DNA of 64,000 bases from Sebastes aleutianus. Its lineage: Eukaryota > Chordata > Actinopteri > Perciformes > Sebastidae. Below the pieces are notes generated by a model. The model did no database searches. It worked only from the letters and a program-made list of their open reading frames with translations, and had not been told where the DNA came from. Below are positions 1 to 10,779 of the stretch, piece after piece (within the stretch, counting starts at the first letter, position 1; each line of letters opens with the position of its first letter). The translations under genes and the position numbers were made by a program. Location of the stretch: NCBI GenBank assembly GCA_916700875.1, contig CAKAKS010000031.1, positions 9,263,977-9,327,976 of the forward strand. The letters are read 5' to 3'.

Positions 1-1122
1 ATATTGTTGGAAAGCCTATTTTCTGGCTTATCAGATGATGCTAGCGTTAGCTGTATGAAGTTTAGTCGGTAGCTATAGCACAGGAGTCCAAAGTGTGTCT
101 GCTCTCCTCGGGATGGTTGGGACAGTATTGTTTATAGTTCCTACCTCGTTACAAATCAACAAAAACAGAGAATTTTGGAAAATGGACTCCTTGTACATTT
201 ATCAAAATTGTGCCTTTTACGTTTGGGTTGGCTGCCAAAAAACTTGATAAATTGTTAGCAGACACCCGTATCTGTTCAGGGATCAAATTATTTTCATTAC
301 TGTTCAAGCGGTCTGTGAGTAATGGTGAGTTATTTGATGTCAAAAGAAAATTGTCCCAACCAACCCCGTTCTCCCCTACTGTATGTGTTGTTTGGCTCTA
401 TATACAAATAGTTTAATTCATGCAGCTTAATAAAATGATATTAAAATGGGACAGGACAGTCTTTGTTTCAAACGTGTCAACTTAGCTTTCTGAGTTGATG
501 TTTGACAGGTGATGGTATTTTCTCTTGTAAATCTTATATTTATCATGTATTTTATGTGCTCTTGTAAGTACATTCATTGTTTTTACCTGTTTTAACTACA
601 CAGCTGTAACTAAGACTTTTTTGAAATTGTGACCGGATACCAGCTTAAAAATACCGTCCGTAGATTCCCGGACCCGTAGCTGAAGTAACACTTCTACTTC
701 ACACTTATCATGTTCACACAGTCATATAGTCATAGAAACGTAATAATTCTAGTAATAAGACTACTAATGAAATGATGGAGGTGTGTGTTTTGGGGAATTA
801 TTCAAAAAATAAACGTGCTACACTGAAAAACCACCCACGCATAAACAAATAGCCTCAAATTCCCCTGGCACCCAGACCAAGATCAACCTGGGTGTTTCCA
901 AACCTGGTTGTTGTGTCACATGTCAGGTCTAGAAAGCAAAGTCATGATCCCATGATAACATGCATGCTGAGTCACATGCTGGTAAAATCCCTCTTAACCA
1001 AATGGCAAACAGTAAGTTGACAAAACTAACATCTCAATTCTATAACGTTTTAGGAATACTTCCTCTTTTCGGAGGGGAGTAACTATCACCGTCTGTATGC
1101 GGCGGCTGCGTTATCTTTTCAG
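1..1122. other. Left edge, no supported gene
   Basis: AT-rich sequence with only short open frames that lack family features. It could be an intron or intergenic DNA of the neighbour whose possible last exon begins at 1123. Confidence 0.4.
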
Positions 1123-1184
1123 CTGAAGTCACACAGCTGTTTACTGACAGGACACAAGTTCCTCTGACCCTTGACAAGGACTAA
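1123..1184 (+). CDS. Possible terminal coding exon of an unidentified plus-strand gene
   Basis: An acceptor-like TTATCTTTTCAG ends at 1122. Read in phase 1, the next 62 bases give EVTQLFTDRTQVPLTLDKD and a TAA at 1182-1184. An AATAAA follows at 1294-1299 with a GT-rich stretch after it, so the layout fits a last exon plus 3' UTR. I do not recognise the protein and nothing else of it is visible before the window edge; 19 residues could arise by chance. Confidence 0.22.
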
Positions 1185-1744
1185 AAGTAAAACACAGCTA
1201 GGCTGCAATGGCTTTGACACAGGAACAATACACTTTGGATGCTGACTAATGAATTTCAGCACTTCTGTAAGTTGTTTGAGGTTCTGGTTGGACAATAAAG
1301 TTCTATTAAAAAGATCTATTCTATCTGTCCTTGTCCTCATTGCAGTGTGTATGTCATGTTTTCAAATGGGTGTAACAGTTAAAAATAATACAGTGTGAGT
1401 TCTTACAATGAGGAAATAATTAAAGATGCACAACTGGATTTTTCACTTCATGTCCTGCACGTTCAGCGCAAGTTCTAAAGGGAATTCCCGCCCTGCAGCG
1501 ATCCCGCCCTTTCTTGCACACAGTCTCTGTCCTGCACAGAATGTGTTCAGGCTGCAGGTTGAATGTCCCAGTAGCCGAGACGATTGGTTTATATTTTAAT
1601 AATCTATTGCACAAGTATCTGTTGTTGTGTATCTCTGTGCATGTGGCTTCAAATACAAGTGCAAGAACAATTTTGTATTGCTGACATTTGTCACTTTAAA
1701 GGTTCTCTATACGATATCCAGAGCATTAATATAGGAGCAAACAA

Positions 1745-1782
1745 CTATTTGCTATGTAACGAAATAGAGGAGTAATGTCTAC
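1745..1782 (-). CDS. cd274: Candidate last coding exon (cytoplasmic tail) of the PD-L1-like gene
   Basis: On the minus strand a pyrimidine-rich acceptor ending CTGCTCAG at 1783 is followed by 38 bases. Joined in phase 1 to the exon ending at 2574, they give G-R-H-Y-S-S-I-S-L-H-S-K then TAG. This would make a basic, short tail (CRRRKGRHYSS...) and a protein of about 279 residues, close to the 290 of human PD-L1. Support is only the splice consensus, the phase and the expected length. The intron it implies (1783-2573) holds a retroelement tail. Confidence 0.3.
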
Positions 1783-2154
1783 CTGAGCAGAGAATGAAGT
1801 CACTCTCCCCCCCTGTGTGTGTTGTATTGCGAGCTTCTCCTCGCTTTGTTGACATACCCGAGCCGGCCGTGCGTGCTTTTAGTGCATGTGAGCGTGCCCC
1901 ACTGGCTAGCTCAAGGCTCTCATACGGCTGATAACGCCGTCCCGACCGACAGTGTCATTGCGGAAGCGTAGCACCCACACTCCGGTTCCCCCTCAGGTAA
2001 ACCCTACAGTTGTTTGCACTGTTTAGCGCTGTTAGCACCATTAGCTGCGAGCCATGGCTTGCCGTCGCCATGTTGAGAGCCGTTGAGAGGTAATAGAAAT
2101 GCTCCCAATCCCGTATTTAGCACCTTTAACATTTCACCATAGCTGTATGTGGAA

Positions 2155-2360
2155 TTGCATGTTCTCCCCGTGTTAGCATGGGTTTTCCCACAGTCCAAAG
2201 ACATGCATGTTAGGTTAATTGTCGACTCTAAATTGCCCGTAGGTGTGAACGTGAGCGTGAATGGTTGTCTGTCTCTATGTGTCAGCCCTGTGATAGTCTG
2301 GCGACCCCCGCGACCCCGAATAGGATAAGCGGTTCCAGATAATGGATGGATGGATGGATG
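2155..2360 (+). mobile_element. 3' tail of a fish LINE/SINE, ending in (ATGG)n
   Basis: The stretch has the familiar fish repeat wording (CCACAGTCCAAAGACATGCA, then TCTAAATTGCCCGTAGGTGT, then GATAAGCGGTT) and ends in ATGGATGGATGG. The short tandem tail marks the 3' end, so the insertion is in plus orientation. It lies in the last presumed intron of the PD-L1-like gene. L2-type origin is likely from memory, not proven. Confidence 0.65.
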
Positions 2361-2573
2361 TGAAATTATTATGCATTGTAATGCCTGGTGTGCATTGTCT
2401 CATTTGCCAGTGTCAAACCCAAATTTCCATTTGATGTAGATTTCATTAGACCTCTGCTTTGGATATTTTGTCTCCAATCTACATCTGCATTCTATGTAAT
2501 GCTGTGGTTGTTGTAAACAACATGTCCTGAATCTGTAATGTGCACATACACAAAGAATTGAGTGACTGTTTAC

Positions 2574-5469
2574 CTTTTCGTCGTCGACACATGATCACTG
2601 CAATGATGATGCCAACTATTATCATTGTCACTCCTATGCTCCATGCAACGGCGACAGCATCAGTTTTTACAGGAGGAACGGGTATTTCATCTGTGAAAAG
2701 AAGGATTGGTGTTAAAATGTGCCACAAAAGTTGTAATTCAGCAATGACAGGGTCAGGACAAGTGTTGGCATTTTGTGAGTTATACCCACCGTCTTAATAT
2801 ATCTGACCACTATGGAAATAACCAAATATACCAAAGATGAACTATCCCAGACTTCCCCTTACTGGTTAAGAAGTAAAGATTGCAGCAATTAAAGTGACTC
2901 ATGCTTGTGCAGACGTTTTTTGATCAGCTGTGCATGCAGCCCGATCTTCTTCTTTTACTTTTCCCTTTATTTAGCATTAAAATAACCTCATACTTTTCAT
3001 ACATAATATATACATATGCCGAAACATGAGCAGCCTACATGCACACACGCAGACAAGCCACACATTTCCACACATGACTACATCTCTTGTAATAGAACTC
3101 CTACACACTGCTGTATCGTTTGAAGCTTGAAACCCAAACACCTCCTACAGCTCCACTGAAGAGCAAAAATCTTGTAACTGGAAAAACTGTGAGCAAGAGC
3201 TGAAGGCTCATATATCCCGTCTGTGTTAGAAATCACATTTGATGTGGGTTGACAGAGGATATCTCTATCGAAAAGAAAATAGAACATAACAGGAAACAGC
3301 AGTAGAGTGATAACTACGCAAATGCTGACATTATATTTCCTGTTCCTGAGAATTACCAAGGCTTCACCTAACTTAATGGGGCTTTTTTAAACTAAAAGTT
3401 TGAATTGGAACAATTCTACCTCAGTTTTTCTTTCATTCATAGAAAAGAGGTTAATGTGGGTTTATTGACATGGATTATAAATAGTGATGCGTTATGTGTA
3501 AGCAGCTGGCAAAAGGTGGGGCTGATTTCAACTGATTGCTTAGTAGCTTACAGTATATCTATAATAATGTAATACATCATAATGTATTAGTTGATTATAT
3601 GTTGTTTTAACGATTAGAATCTGCAAAGTAACTAACTAAAGTTATCATATAAATGTAGGGGAATAAAAAGTATAATATTCCCGTCTGACACATAGTCGAG
3701 TAAAAGAAGAAAGTGGCATAAAATGGAAATACTTGCGTAAAGTACAAGTGCCTCAAAAATGTAAAACAGTCATACATCTATTTGCTTGCTTCTGATTTTC
3801 TGTTTTGGTAATTTTTTTTGGGCAGCAGACAAGAGCTGACAAGACATGAGGAGGGATGACATGGAGTAAAGTTCACTGTCGGGAAACATGACCTGGAGAT
3901 GTTGCAATTGCACAGTCAACATTTAGAAAACCCCTGTGTATTTGCATATTCTCTCCAGCTAAGCAGAATCCTGTCTTCTAAGAAAGCTTTAAAGGAAATA
4001 AAAACTGTACCTGGAATATGAAATGTTGCAGACTGGCCATCATTTGTGAAGATACACGTGTAGTTGTTTTTCTCTGATGACCTGACACATATCTGGCTGG
4101 TGACTTTAAAAAGCTGGTCTGGAGTTGAGACGGTGTTGGTATCGGGACTGAGTGTCCGCAGGTGTCCATCATGCCACGTAACAGAGGACTCGGGGTATCC
4201 CTCAGACTGGCAGGTCAGCAGCACCTCATCCCCCTCTGCAGCCTTCTGCATGAGTTTAGTCACTGCTTTATAAGGTGCTAGGGCAGAATCACACATATAT
4301 ATCTTGTGTTTAGAATAGCACTATGATTATGTTCAAGAGATCTTGCATGATAAGGGGAAGATTACAGGAAGGTTTAAATGAACCAAAAGCATTCTTTACA
4401 AAATTGAGTAATACTGCTTTAGTTTCATTTTCATTATGAGTTATACTGCCCAGAAATGACCACATGCTGTGGCAAATGAGCAAGACTATTACCAGAACAA
4501 AGCCCCTGAAGTCTTCACCTAAAAACCTAAAATGTCATTGTGCTGTCACTGACTCGGTACTTACCTACAACCGACAGAGATATCGTTTTATAATCAGATC
4601 CTTCTGCTGTCTGGACCAAACACTGGTAGGTACCGGAATCATTGATCCGGAGCCTGGAGATCTGTAATGTGACAAAGTAGAAGAAAGTAGAGTCCTTAGA
4701 TGTGCTCCTGGCCATATTACACCCTCATAAACTAGAGGTTTAAATGAACCAATCTGTAATAATCTCTCTTGGGCAAGCTTAAACAAGTTAAACAAGTCAC
4801 TTAGAGGAAATCTGAATCTAACTCATCGCATATGAAAACATGAAGTGTCCTTGAGCAAGATACTTAACCCCGAATTGCTCTTGGGCAGGTTGGCACCTTG
4901 CATGACAGCCTCTTCCATCAGTGTATGAATGTGTGTGTGAATGCTGTAGTGTAAAGCGCTTTGAGTGCTCGGAAGAATAGAAAGAAATACCATTTACCTG
5001 TAACTTGGCCCAGCCTTGCTCCAGCTCCGCATCGAGAAGCTTCACTCGGCCCCGGTAGTCCGGGTCCCGGGACTCCAATCGCTCCTTCCGGTTATCCATG
5101 TGGTACACCTCCCGAGTCGAGGTGGAGCCGATCCATTGCCAGGTCACCTTCAGGTCAGCGTGAATGTTTGGTAGTTTAGGCTGAAACCTGCAGCCCATCA
5201 CAACATCTCCTCCAAACTTTGACTGGTATGCAGTTTGCTCTGCCTCAACAGTGAACAACACTGCAGGGAAATAATACAAAGTAAATTTCAACATCAAATT
5301 AAGTTCACTAGATTTGACTTTCAAGTAGAAATAGAAATGTTTAATATAGATAACATGTTTGTTCTCTTATTTATTCATTAATGTCTCCACTGCTGTACGC
5401 TGTATACACACCTGCGAGAGATGGCTTCAGCACGAGTTGCAAAATTACAACAAATAGAGCCCAGTCCAT
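2574..5469 (-). CDS. cd274: PD-L1/PD-L2-like B7 family membrane protein (CD274 ortholog by synteny), 3' end not fixed
   Basis: Type I membrane immune-checkpoint ligand; the family binds PD-1 on T cells. Coding exons on the minus strand: 5469-5412 (signal peptide starting MDWALFVVILQ), 5260-4998 and 4661-4565 (V-type Ig domain), 4277-4011 (C-type Ig domain), 2690-2574 (stalk and membrane segment). All junctions are GT-AG and keep one frame (phases 1, 0, 1, 1). The V domain has its first Cys in DVVMGC, a WQW core, and DSGTYQC; the C domain has VLLTCQSEGYP and NNYTC with an N-Y-T sequon. SDYKTISLSV followed by APYK resembles the same stretch of mammalian PD-L1. The membrane span is about residues 239-261, followed by CRRRK. 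The 5' UTR joins through acceptor CTCAG at 5476. The V domain is split by an intron, whereas human CD274 has a single V exon. PD-L1 versus PD-L2 cannot be separated by eye; position next to plgrkt favours the ancestral CD274 locus. Confidence 0.87.
2691..4010 (-). other. Intron between the Ig C-domain exon and membrane exon of the PD-L1-like gene
   Basis: A 1.3 kb intron. Around 3620-3760 there is a fragment of the dispersed repeat built from AGTAC/ACTT words (compare 24403-24858). No other feature is clear. Confidence 0.6.
4826..4985. repeat. Dispersed fish repeat filling the V-domain intron
   Basis: The stretch reads TGAGCAAGATACTTAACCCC ... GTGTAAAGCGCTTTGAGTG, a widespread fish interspersed repeat. 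It occupies about half of the 336-base intron that splits the V domain and ends about a dozen bases from the splice donor at 4997-4996. Confidence 0.7.
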
Positions 5470-5806
5470 TGAAACCTGAGGAAGAAACAAAAAGGAGTTA
5501 GACGGATGTTGAAATTTTTTGTCATGTTGCTGAGAAGCATGAGTCATTCTACTGGAGAAGACCAGATGTGAATTCCAGAAACCACAAGAAGTTTGACCTA
5601 GTTTACTTCTTTACTCTGCAAAAAAATTTACATGACACATAACATAACATAACATACATCACATGTTGGTGACATATACATGATTAATCCTGATCTCAGC
5701 ATGACTCGGCCCAGCAAAGGAAATCACTTCCTCATTGATTTATTCCTGATAACAAAACAAAACTAGCAACAAGGATGCTGTTGGTTGACTCTGGAGCTGT
5801 GTCAAG

Positions 5807-5808
<2 letters not shown>

Positions 5809-5858
<50 letters not shown>
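5809..5858. repeat. (AC)25 microsatellite
   Basis: Uninterrupted AC dinucleotides in the first intron of the PD-L1-like gene. Confidence 0.98.
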
Positions 5859-5859
<1 letters not shown>

Positions 5860-6159
5860 AAACAAAACAGCTGTTCATGCATAACATGCAAGTTATGCTT
5901 CAGTGGAAAAGATTTAGTCAGACACATTATTCTAAGGAATAACTTGATCTCCAAGTGCTTGTGTTTGAAGTCATTTTATGAGTGAGCTGTTGGGTGATAA
6001 GCACATTAGTCACTTTCCTTGCAGATTTCGCGCGAAATGACAACAACGACAACTGTAGTTCTGCAGAACATTTATCTCTTTGAATGTGGGTGAGCTCTCT
6101 CACAATAGGCATAAATTAAATCACTTGAAATGAGTCAGTTATTAAGTTAAGTACTAGGT

Positions 6160-6680
6160 ACACTTAAACTTCTTACAAAAAGCCTGAGGTGAACATATTT
6201 ACAATAATTAAGATAACTTATTGGTCTTCATGCTACAGAGCTATAGCCTCAAATACTTGGCAAGAAGGTGATAAATGGCTAAATTAATATTTAAATGTGA
6301 AAAAAAGCCCAGATAAATTATAAAAATAGAAAAATAACAGGTACTCTTGAACTTATTACAAAAAGCCTGAGGTGAACATATTTACAATAATTAAAATAAC
6401 TGTATTGGTCTTCAGGCTAAAGTTGGCAAAAAGGTGGTAAATGGCAAAATGTATATTTACATATGAAAAACCAGATATATTATAAAAAAAAAGAAAAATA
6501 ACAGGTATATTTGAACTTATTACAAAAAGCCTGAGGTGAACATATTTACAATAATTAAAATAACTGTATTGGTCTTCAGGCTACAGAGCTATAGATTCAA
6601 ACAGTTGGCAAAAAGGTGGTAAATGGCTAAATGTATATTTAGATATGAAAAAACAGATAAATACAAATGATAAAAAAGAA
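6160..6680. repeat. Three-copy tandem repeat, unit about 164-183 bp
   Basis: AGCCTGAGGTGAACATATTT recurs at 6181, 6364 and 6528, each followed by the same AT-rich context (TTGGTCTTCA, then TGGCAAAAAGGTGG). The second unit lacks part of the 'acagagctatag' stretch. It lies in the first intron of the PD-L1-like gene. Confidence 0.95.
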
Positions 6681-6703
6681 AAATAACAATAGTACAACAT
6701 TGA

Positions 6704-6735
<32 letters not shown>

Positions 6736-6758
6736 TTAACAATAATAACAACAACAAC

Positions 6759-6789
<31 letters not shown>

Positions 6790-6820
6790 TAAAAAATAAA
6801 TAAATTATTATTATTATTCA
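6704..6820. repeat. (TAA/ATT)n trinucleotide tract
   Basis: Interrupted AAT/AAC trinucleotides directly after the minisatellite; strongly A/T skewed. Confidence 0.95.
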
Positions 6821-6877
6821 AGTCTAAAAGTTGTGCAACCCCGAACTGTTGTTTATCAGATAATAATATATTCTTAC

Positions 6878-6915
6878 CTGTTCTTGCAACAGCTGTAGTT
6901 ATATTTTCACCTGGT
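6878..6915 (-). other. cd274: Probable noncoding first exon of the PD-L1-like gene (3' boundary only)
   Basis: The minus strand shows an excellent donor, GAACAG/GTAAGA, with the exon ending at 6878. The next exon has a matching acceptor (TTTCTTCCTCAG, exon from 5475) six bases before the ATG at 5469. Human CD274 also has a noncoding first exon. The transcription start, and so the upper bound given here, is a guess. The implied intron of about 1.4 kb carries a CA repeat and a minisatellite. Confidence 0.45.
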
Positions 6916-7445
6916 GTTTCCTGCTTCCTTCAATAGTTGTGTCTGATTAGAAGTGCTCGAGGCTGGACTATATGCGTTTCCTCGAGAGACAACACGTGGT
7001 ATCCCAATTCTCAAGCACACGCCCACAAACAACAAACAACAGTGCCAAATAAATTTTGGCATACAGTACCTAAGCTCTGTGGTCAAGCTTTGTGTTAACA
7101 ATTAGAAGGAAATACCAGATGTGTGTCCCCATATTGCGATAATACTAGAAGAAGAAAAAAATCTCGCAATAGCCAAGGAAAGGGTTAACACACACACAAG
7201 GAAGTGGACCACTGGATTTACTGTAAGGAAAAAGGAGCAGCAGGAGATTATCTCACCGAAAAAGTCATAAAACAGCTGTAAGGCTAACAAACACCGCCCT
7301 TAACTGTTAAACTGTAGACGTTTAAAAGATGAGAATAAGCAGAATTGGTCAGTCAGACAGGATATATTATGAAACTGATAGCTACATTGTGTGTTTTTCC
7401 CTCTTCTGATCTGTCTGTGTGTGAGTTCCCTCTCAGGGGTCCCTG

Positions 7446-7457
7446 TGACGTCACGTG
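7446..7457. promoter_or_regulatory. Overlapping full CRE and E-box upstream of the PD-L1-like gene
   Basis: TGACGTCACGTG contains a perfect CREB/ATF palindrome (7446-7453) overlapping a perfect CACGTG E-box (7452-7457). It lies about 570 bases upstream of the probable noncoding exon, in sequence without obvious repeats. The motif is exact; its use is inferred. Confidence 0.4.
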
Positions 7458-7976
7458 TAGAGTACAGTTTTACCAAAGCAATGCCAAGAGTTTCATCACA
7501 CAGCTCATCTTTATGGGAACTGTTCAAAGGGATGTATTGATGTCATTGGTGTGGGGCTCAATTAAGAAGCATTTACTGTAACTCCCAAAGCTTTGGTAGA
7601 AAACAAAACAGGAGTATTTAGTATCCTACTGAACAGTACCCGTGTATATGTAGCCATGTAAAAGTTCTACATTCAAACATCTTACTTGAAATTATAAATA
7701 ATAATATATAATTTTATAATAATAATGTATTATCATCAAAATGTACTTAAAGTATCAAAAATAAGTACTCATTATGAAGCAGAATGTCCCCTATTAGAAA
7801 TACATTACTAAATATTATATTACTGGATTACCGTTACTGATGTTCTGTTTTTTTTTTTTTATTTGAATTTTTTTGTTTAGAATTTTGACAACAATGACAA
7901 AAGTACATATAGAAAAAAGACAAAATATACAAATAATAATCTATATGAATAAAGTAAAATAACAAAACAAAAGGAC

Positions 7977-7977
7977 T

Positions 7978-8026
<49 letters not shown>

Positions 8027-8028
8027 TA

Positions 8029-8109
<81 letters not shown>
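7977..8109. repeat. Compound dinucleotide tract (CA)(TA)(GA)(TG)(TA)
   Basis: CA, TA, GA, TG and then long TA runs follow one another. The outer TA blocks can pair and the CA/TG blocks are complementary, so a cruciform is possible. The first unit of the tandem duplication begins at its right edge. Confidence 0.97.
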
Positions 8110-8546
8110 TAGTGATGCAGCGATCCGACTTTTTCAGTCCCGATACCGATAGTGATACCTGGGCCATTGTCTAATTATAAGCTGTATGCCTCACTGTGTG
8201 GAAGTGACTGGAATCATTCTTTTATGTGTAAGGCAACATCAGGCCTGACTTAAACATTGTTTTCCTAACTTTGTTAAACAAAATGTAACAAAATAAATAC
8301 ATAGATATAAATTTACTGAATTAATTACTATTAAAATTATAAATCGTACACCAGTAACTTGGTAAAAAAAAAACTTCAATGCAGCAACAAATTGGTCAAA
8401 ACTTAAACATTCCAGTATACAATGTATATAGTAAAATATAGAACTGAATTGAATAGATCGGCCCCATTGTCACCGATCCCTGATCCCCGATCCAGCTTTT
8501 TGAGTCGGTATCGGCCCGATATCCGATTCGGTATCGGTGCATCCAT
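8108..8546. mobile_element. MITE with GATGCACCGAT terminal inverted repeats (copy 1)
   Basis: The left end GATGCAGCGATCCGACTTTT and right end (reverse complement GGATGCACCGATACCGAATC) form imperfect terminal inverted repeats rich in CGATACCGA words. No coding capacity. TA-rich flanks hide any target duplication. A hAT-type origin is possible but unproven. Confidence 0.75.
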
Positions 8547-8591
8547 ATATATACACATAGTATACATAACCACACAGAGAAACAGGTTCTA

Positions 8592-8830
8592 CAAATACAC
8601 TTTGAAAGGCAGCGGTTGATCTTTAAGTGAATCAGATGCAGAGAGCCAGTTGTTTAAACTAGTCTCACTAGTCCCATTAATTTGGGTAGTTGACAACTCC
8701 AGATAAACAACATCCAAAAATGTGAGGACCCAGTGTCTGGTGGTGAGTGAGTGAGGAGGCTTCCATCTTACTGTTATCATCTTTTTAGCAGCCGTCAGGT
8801 CATCTACAGTAGTAGGCTACAATGCACATT
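8592..8830 (-). pseudogene. L1-type LINE ORF2 C-terminal remnant (copy 1)
   Basis: The minus-strand frame reads KKMITVRWKPPHSLTTRHW and LTFLDVVYLELST, the pattern seen at the extreme C-terminus of fish L1 ORF2. It is a fragment with no reverse transcriptase core. The assignment rests on remembered family sequence. Confidence 0.55.
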
Positions 8831-9426
8831 TTAAGTTTTGAGAGATTGAATTTTGACAGATCATTCAACAGTAGGACGGGCACACGTATAGTTTCTTTCC
8901 ACCACTGATTATATAACACATTTGGCTGCTACTACAGTACAAGAAGTACACTGGAATTTTTAGTCTATGTTGATATGTAAATGTGCTTTCAATAACAAAG
9001 AGATTCACGTTCACACAGGTCAACACCGTAATTTGGGAAAGTTGGAAATTTGAATGGAGTGCATTCTGCCACAGCACGTCAGTGGGATGTTTTACATACT
9101 GCACATACAGTACATCACCAAGATACCAGCCACGAGGAATTCCCACAAGAAGAGGGCACGCACGCATCCAATAATTTCAGCTATCCAACAAAGTTTGGAG
9201 ATTGCATTGACCCAATTATAGTATGACTGTGTGAAAGTTTTGAGGGTTTCCCTTCAGTTCACCTACTGGCTCGGCTCCCACATGTGCGTATTCACACGCA
9301 ACTTTATTTATTGTTTTATGGGAATATGGTAATTGTGTCTGATCTTATCAATGTTTTTGTCACTGGGGAGTTTATTTTAGGCACAGTTTCCACTGTTTTG
9401 TAGATATATATATATATATACATATT

Positions 9427-9906
9427 AGGGATGCACCGATCTGACTTTTTCAGCCCCAATACCGATATTGATACCTGGGCTTTGGGTATCGACCGATGCC
9501 AGGTACCGATCCAATACCAATGTTTAATTAATAAGCTGTATTGCCTCACTGTGTGTAAGTGACTGGAATCATTCTTTTTATGTGCAAGGCAACAACCGGC
9601 CTGACTTAAACATCGCTTTCCTAACTTTGTAAAACAAAATGTAACAAAATAAACACATAGATAGAAATTTCCTGAATTAATTACTATTAAAATAATAAAT
9701 CGTACACCAGTAACTTAGAAAAAAATCTTCAATGCAGCAACAAATTGGTCAAAACTTAAACACAAATTAAAATTCCAATATATAATGTAGATAGTAAAAT
9801 ATAAAACTGAATTGAATAGATCGGCCCCATTGTCACCGACCCCCGATCCAGCTATGTGAGTCAGTATCGGCCCAATATCCGATTCGGTATCGGTATCAGT
9901 GCATTC
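9427..9906. mobile_element. MITE with GATGCACCGAT terminal inverted repeats (copy 2)
   Basis: Same element as at 8108-8546, duplicated with its flanks. The left end GGGATGCACCGATCTGAC is better preserved here. Confidence 0.75.
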
Positions 9907-9954
9907 ATATACAGTATATACACATATACACATCCACACAGTTTCATATAAATT

Positions 9955-10180
9955 CACTTTGAAAGGCAGCGGTTGATCTTTAAGTGAATCAGATGCAGAG
10001 AGCCAGTTGTTTAAACTAGTCTCACTTGTCCCATTAAATCGGGCAGTTGACAACTCCAGATAAACAACATCCAAAAATGTGAGGACCCAGTGTCTGGTGG
10101 TGAGTGAGTGAGGAGACTTCCATCATTTTATAATCATCTTTTTAGCAGCTGTCAGGCCATCTAGTAGGCTACAATGCACA
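9955..10180 (-). pseudogene. L1-type LINE ORF2 C-terminal remnant (copy 2)
   Basis: Minus-strand MDVVYLELSTARFNGTSETS parallels copy 1 within the second duplication unit. The upstream part (WKPPHSL region) is frame-disrupted here. Confidence 0.55.
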
Positions 10181-10779
10181 TTTTAAGTTTGGAGATATTG
10201 AACTTTGACAGATCATTCAACTGTTTCATCTGTATAAATGCACCAAGTTTTATAAACTCACCATATGTTCCATAGGTAAAATCTTATTCGGCAATGTCAT
10301 AACTAAAAGTCAAATAAATTTAGAGGAGTAAAAAGTAGACGTATAAAGTGGTAGAAAATGAAGGTATAGTAAAGTACAATTACCACAGAATTGGACACAG
10401 AACTTGAGGAAATGTTCTTATTTCTTTCCCCCACTGATTATATAACACACTTGGCTGCTACTACAGTACAGGAAGTACACTGGAATTTTCAGTCTGTGTT
10501 GATATGTAAATGTGCTTCCAAAAAACAAAGAGATTCACGTTCACACAGGTCAACATCGTAATTTGGGAAAGTTGGAAATTTGAATGCCCTGCATTCTGCC
10601 ACAGCACATCAGAGAGATGTTTTACATACTGCACATACAAAATAATAATTCTTTCCTCTATCCAGCTATGTCTGGCAGAGATTGGGCTGTCCCAATTATA
10701 GTATGACTGTATGACAGTGTTGTGGGTTTCCCTTCACCTACTGGCTCGGCTCCCATATGCGTATTCACACATGGGAATA

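Larger units (their letters stand above)
8108..9405. repeat. Tandem duplication, unit 1
   Basis: From ATTAGTGATGCAGCGATCC onward this unit matches 9423-10868: a MITE, an L1 remnant and about 500 bases of unclassified flank. The shared flank includes CTGCTACTACAGTACA and GAGATTCACGTTCACACAGG. The units have diverged by scattered substitutions and indels, so the duplication is not very recent. Confidence 0.9.
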
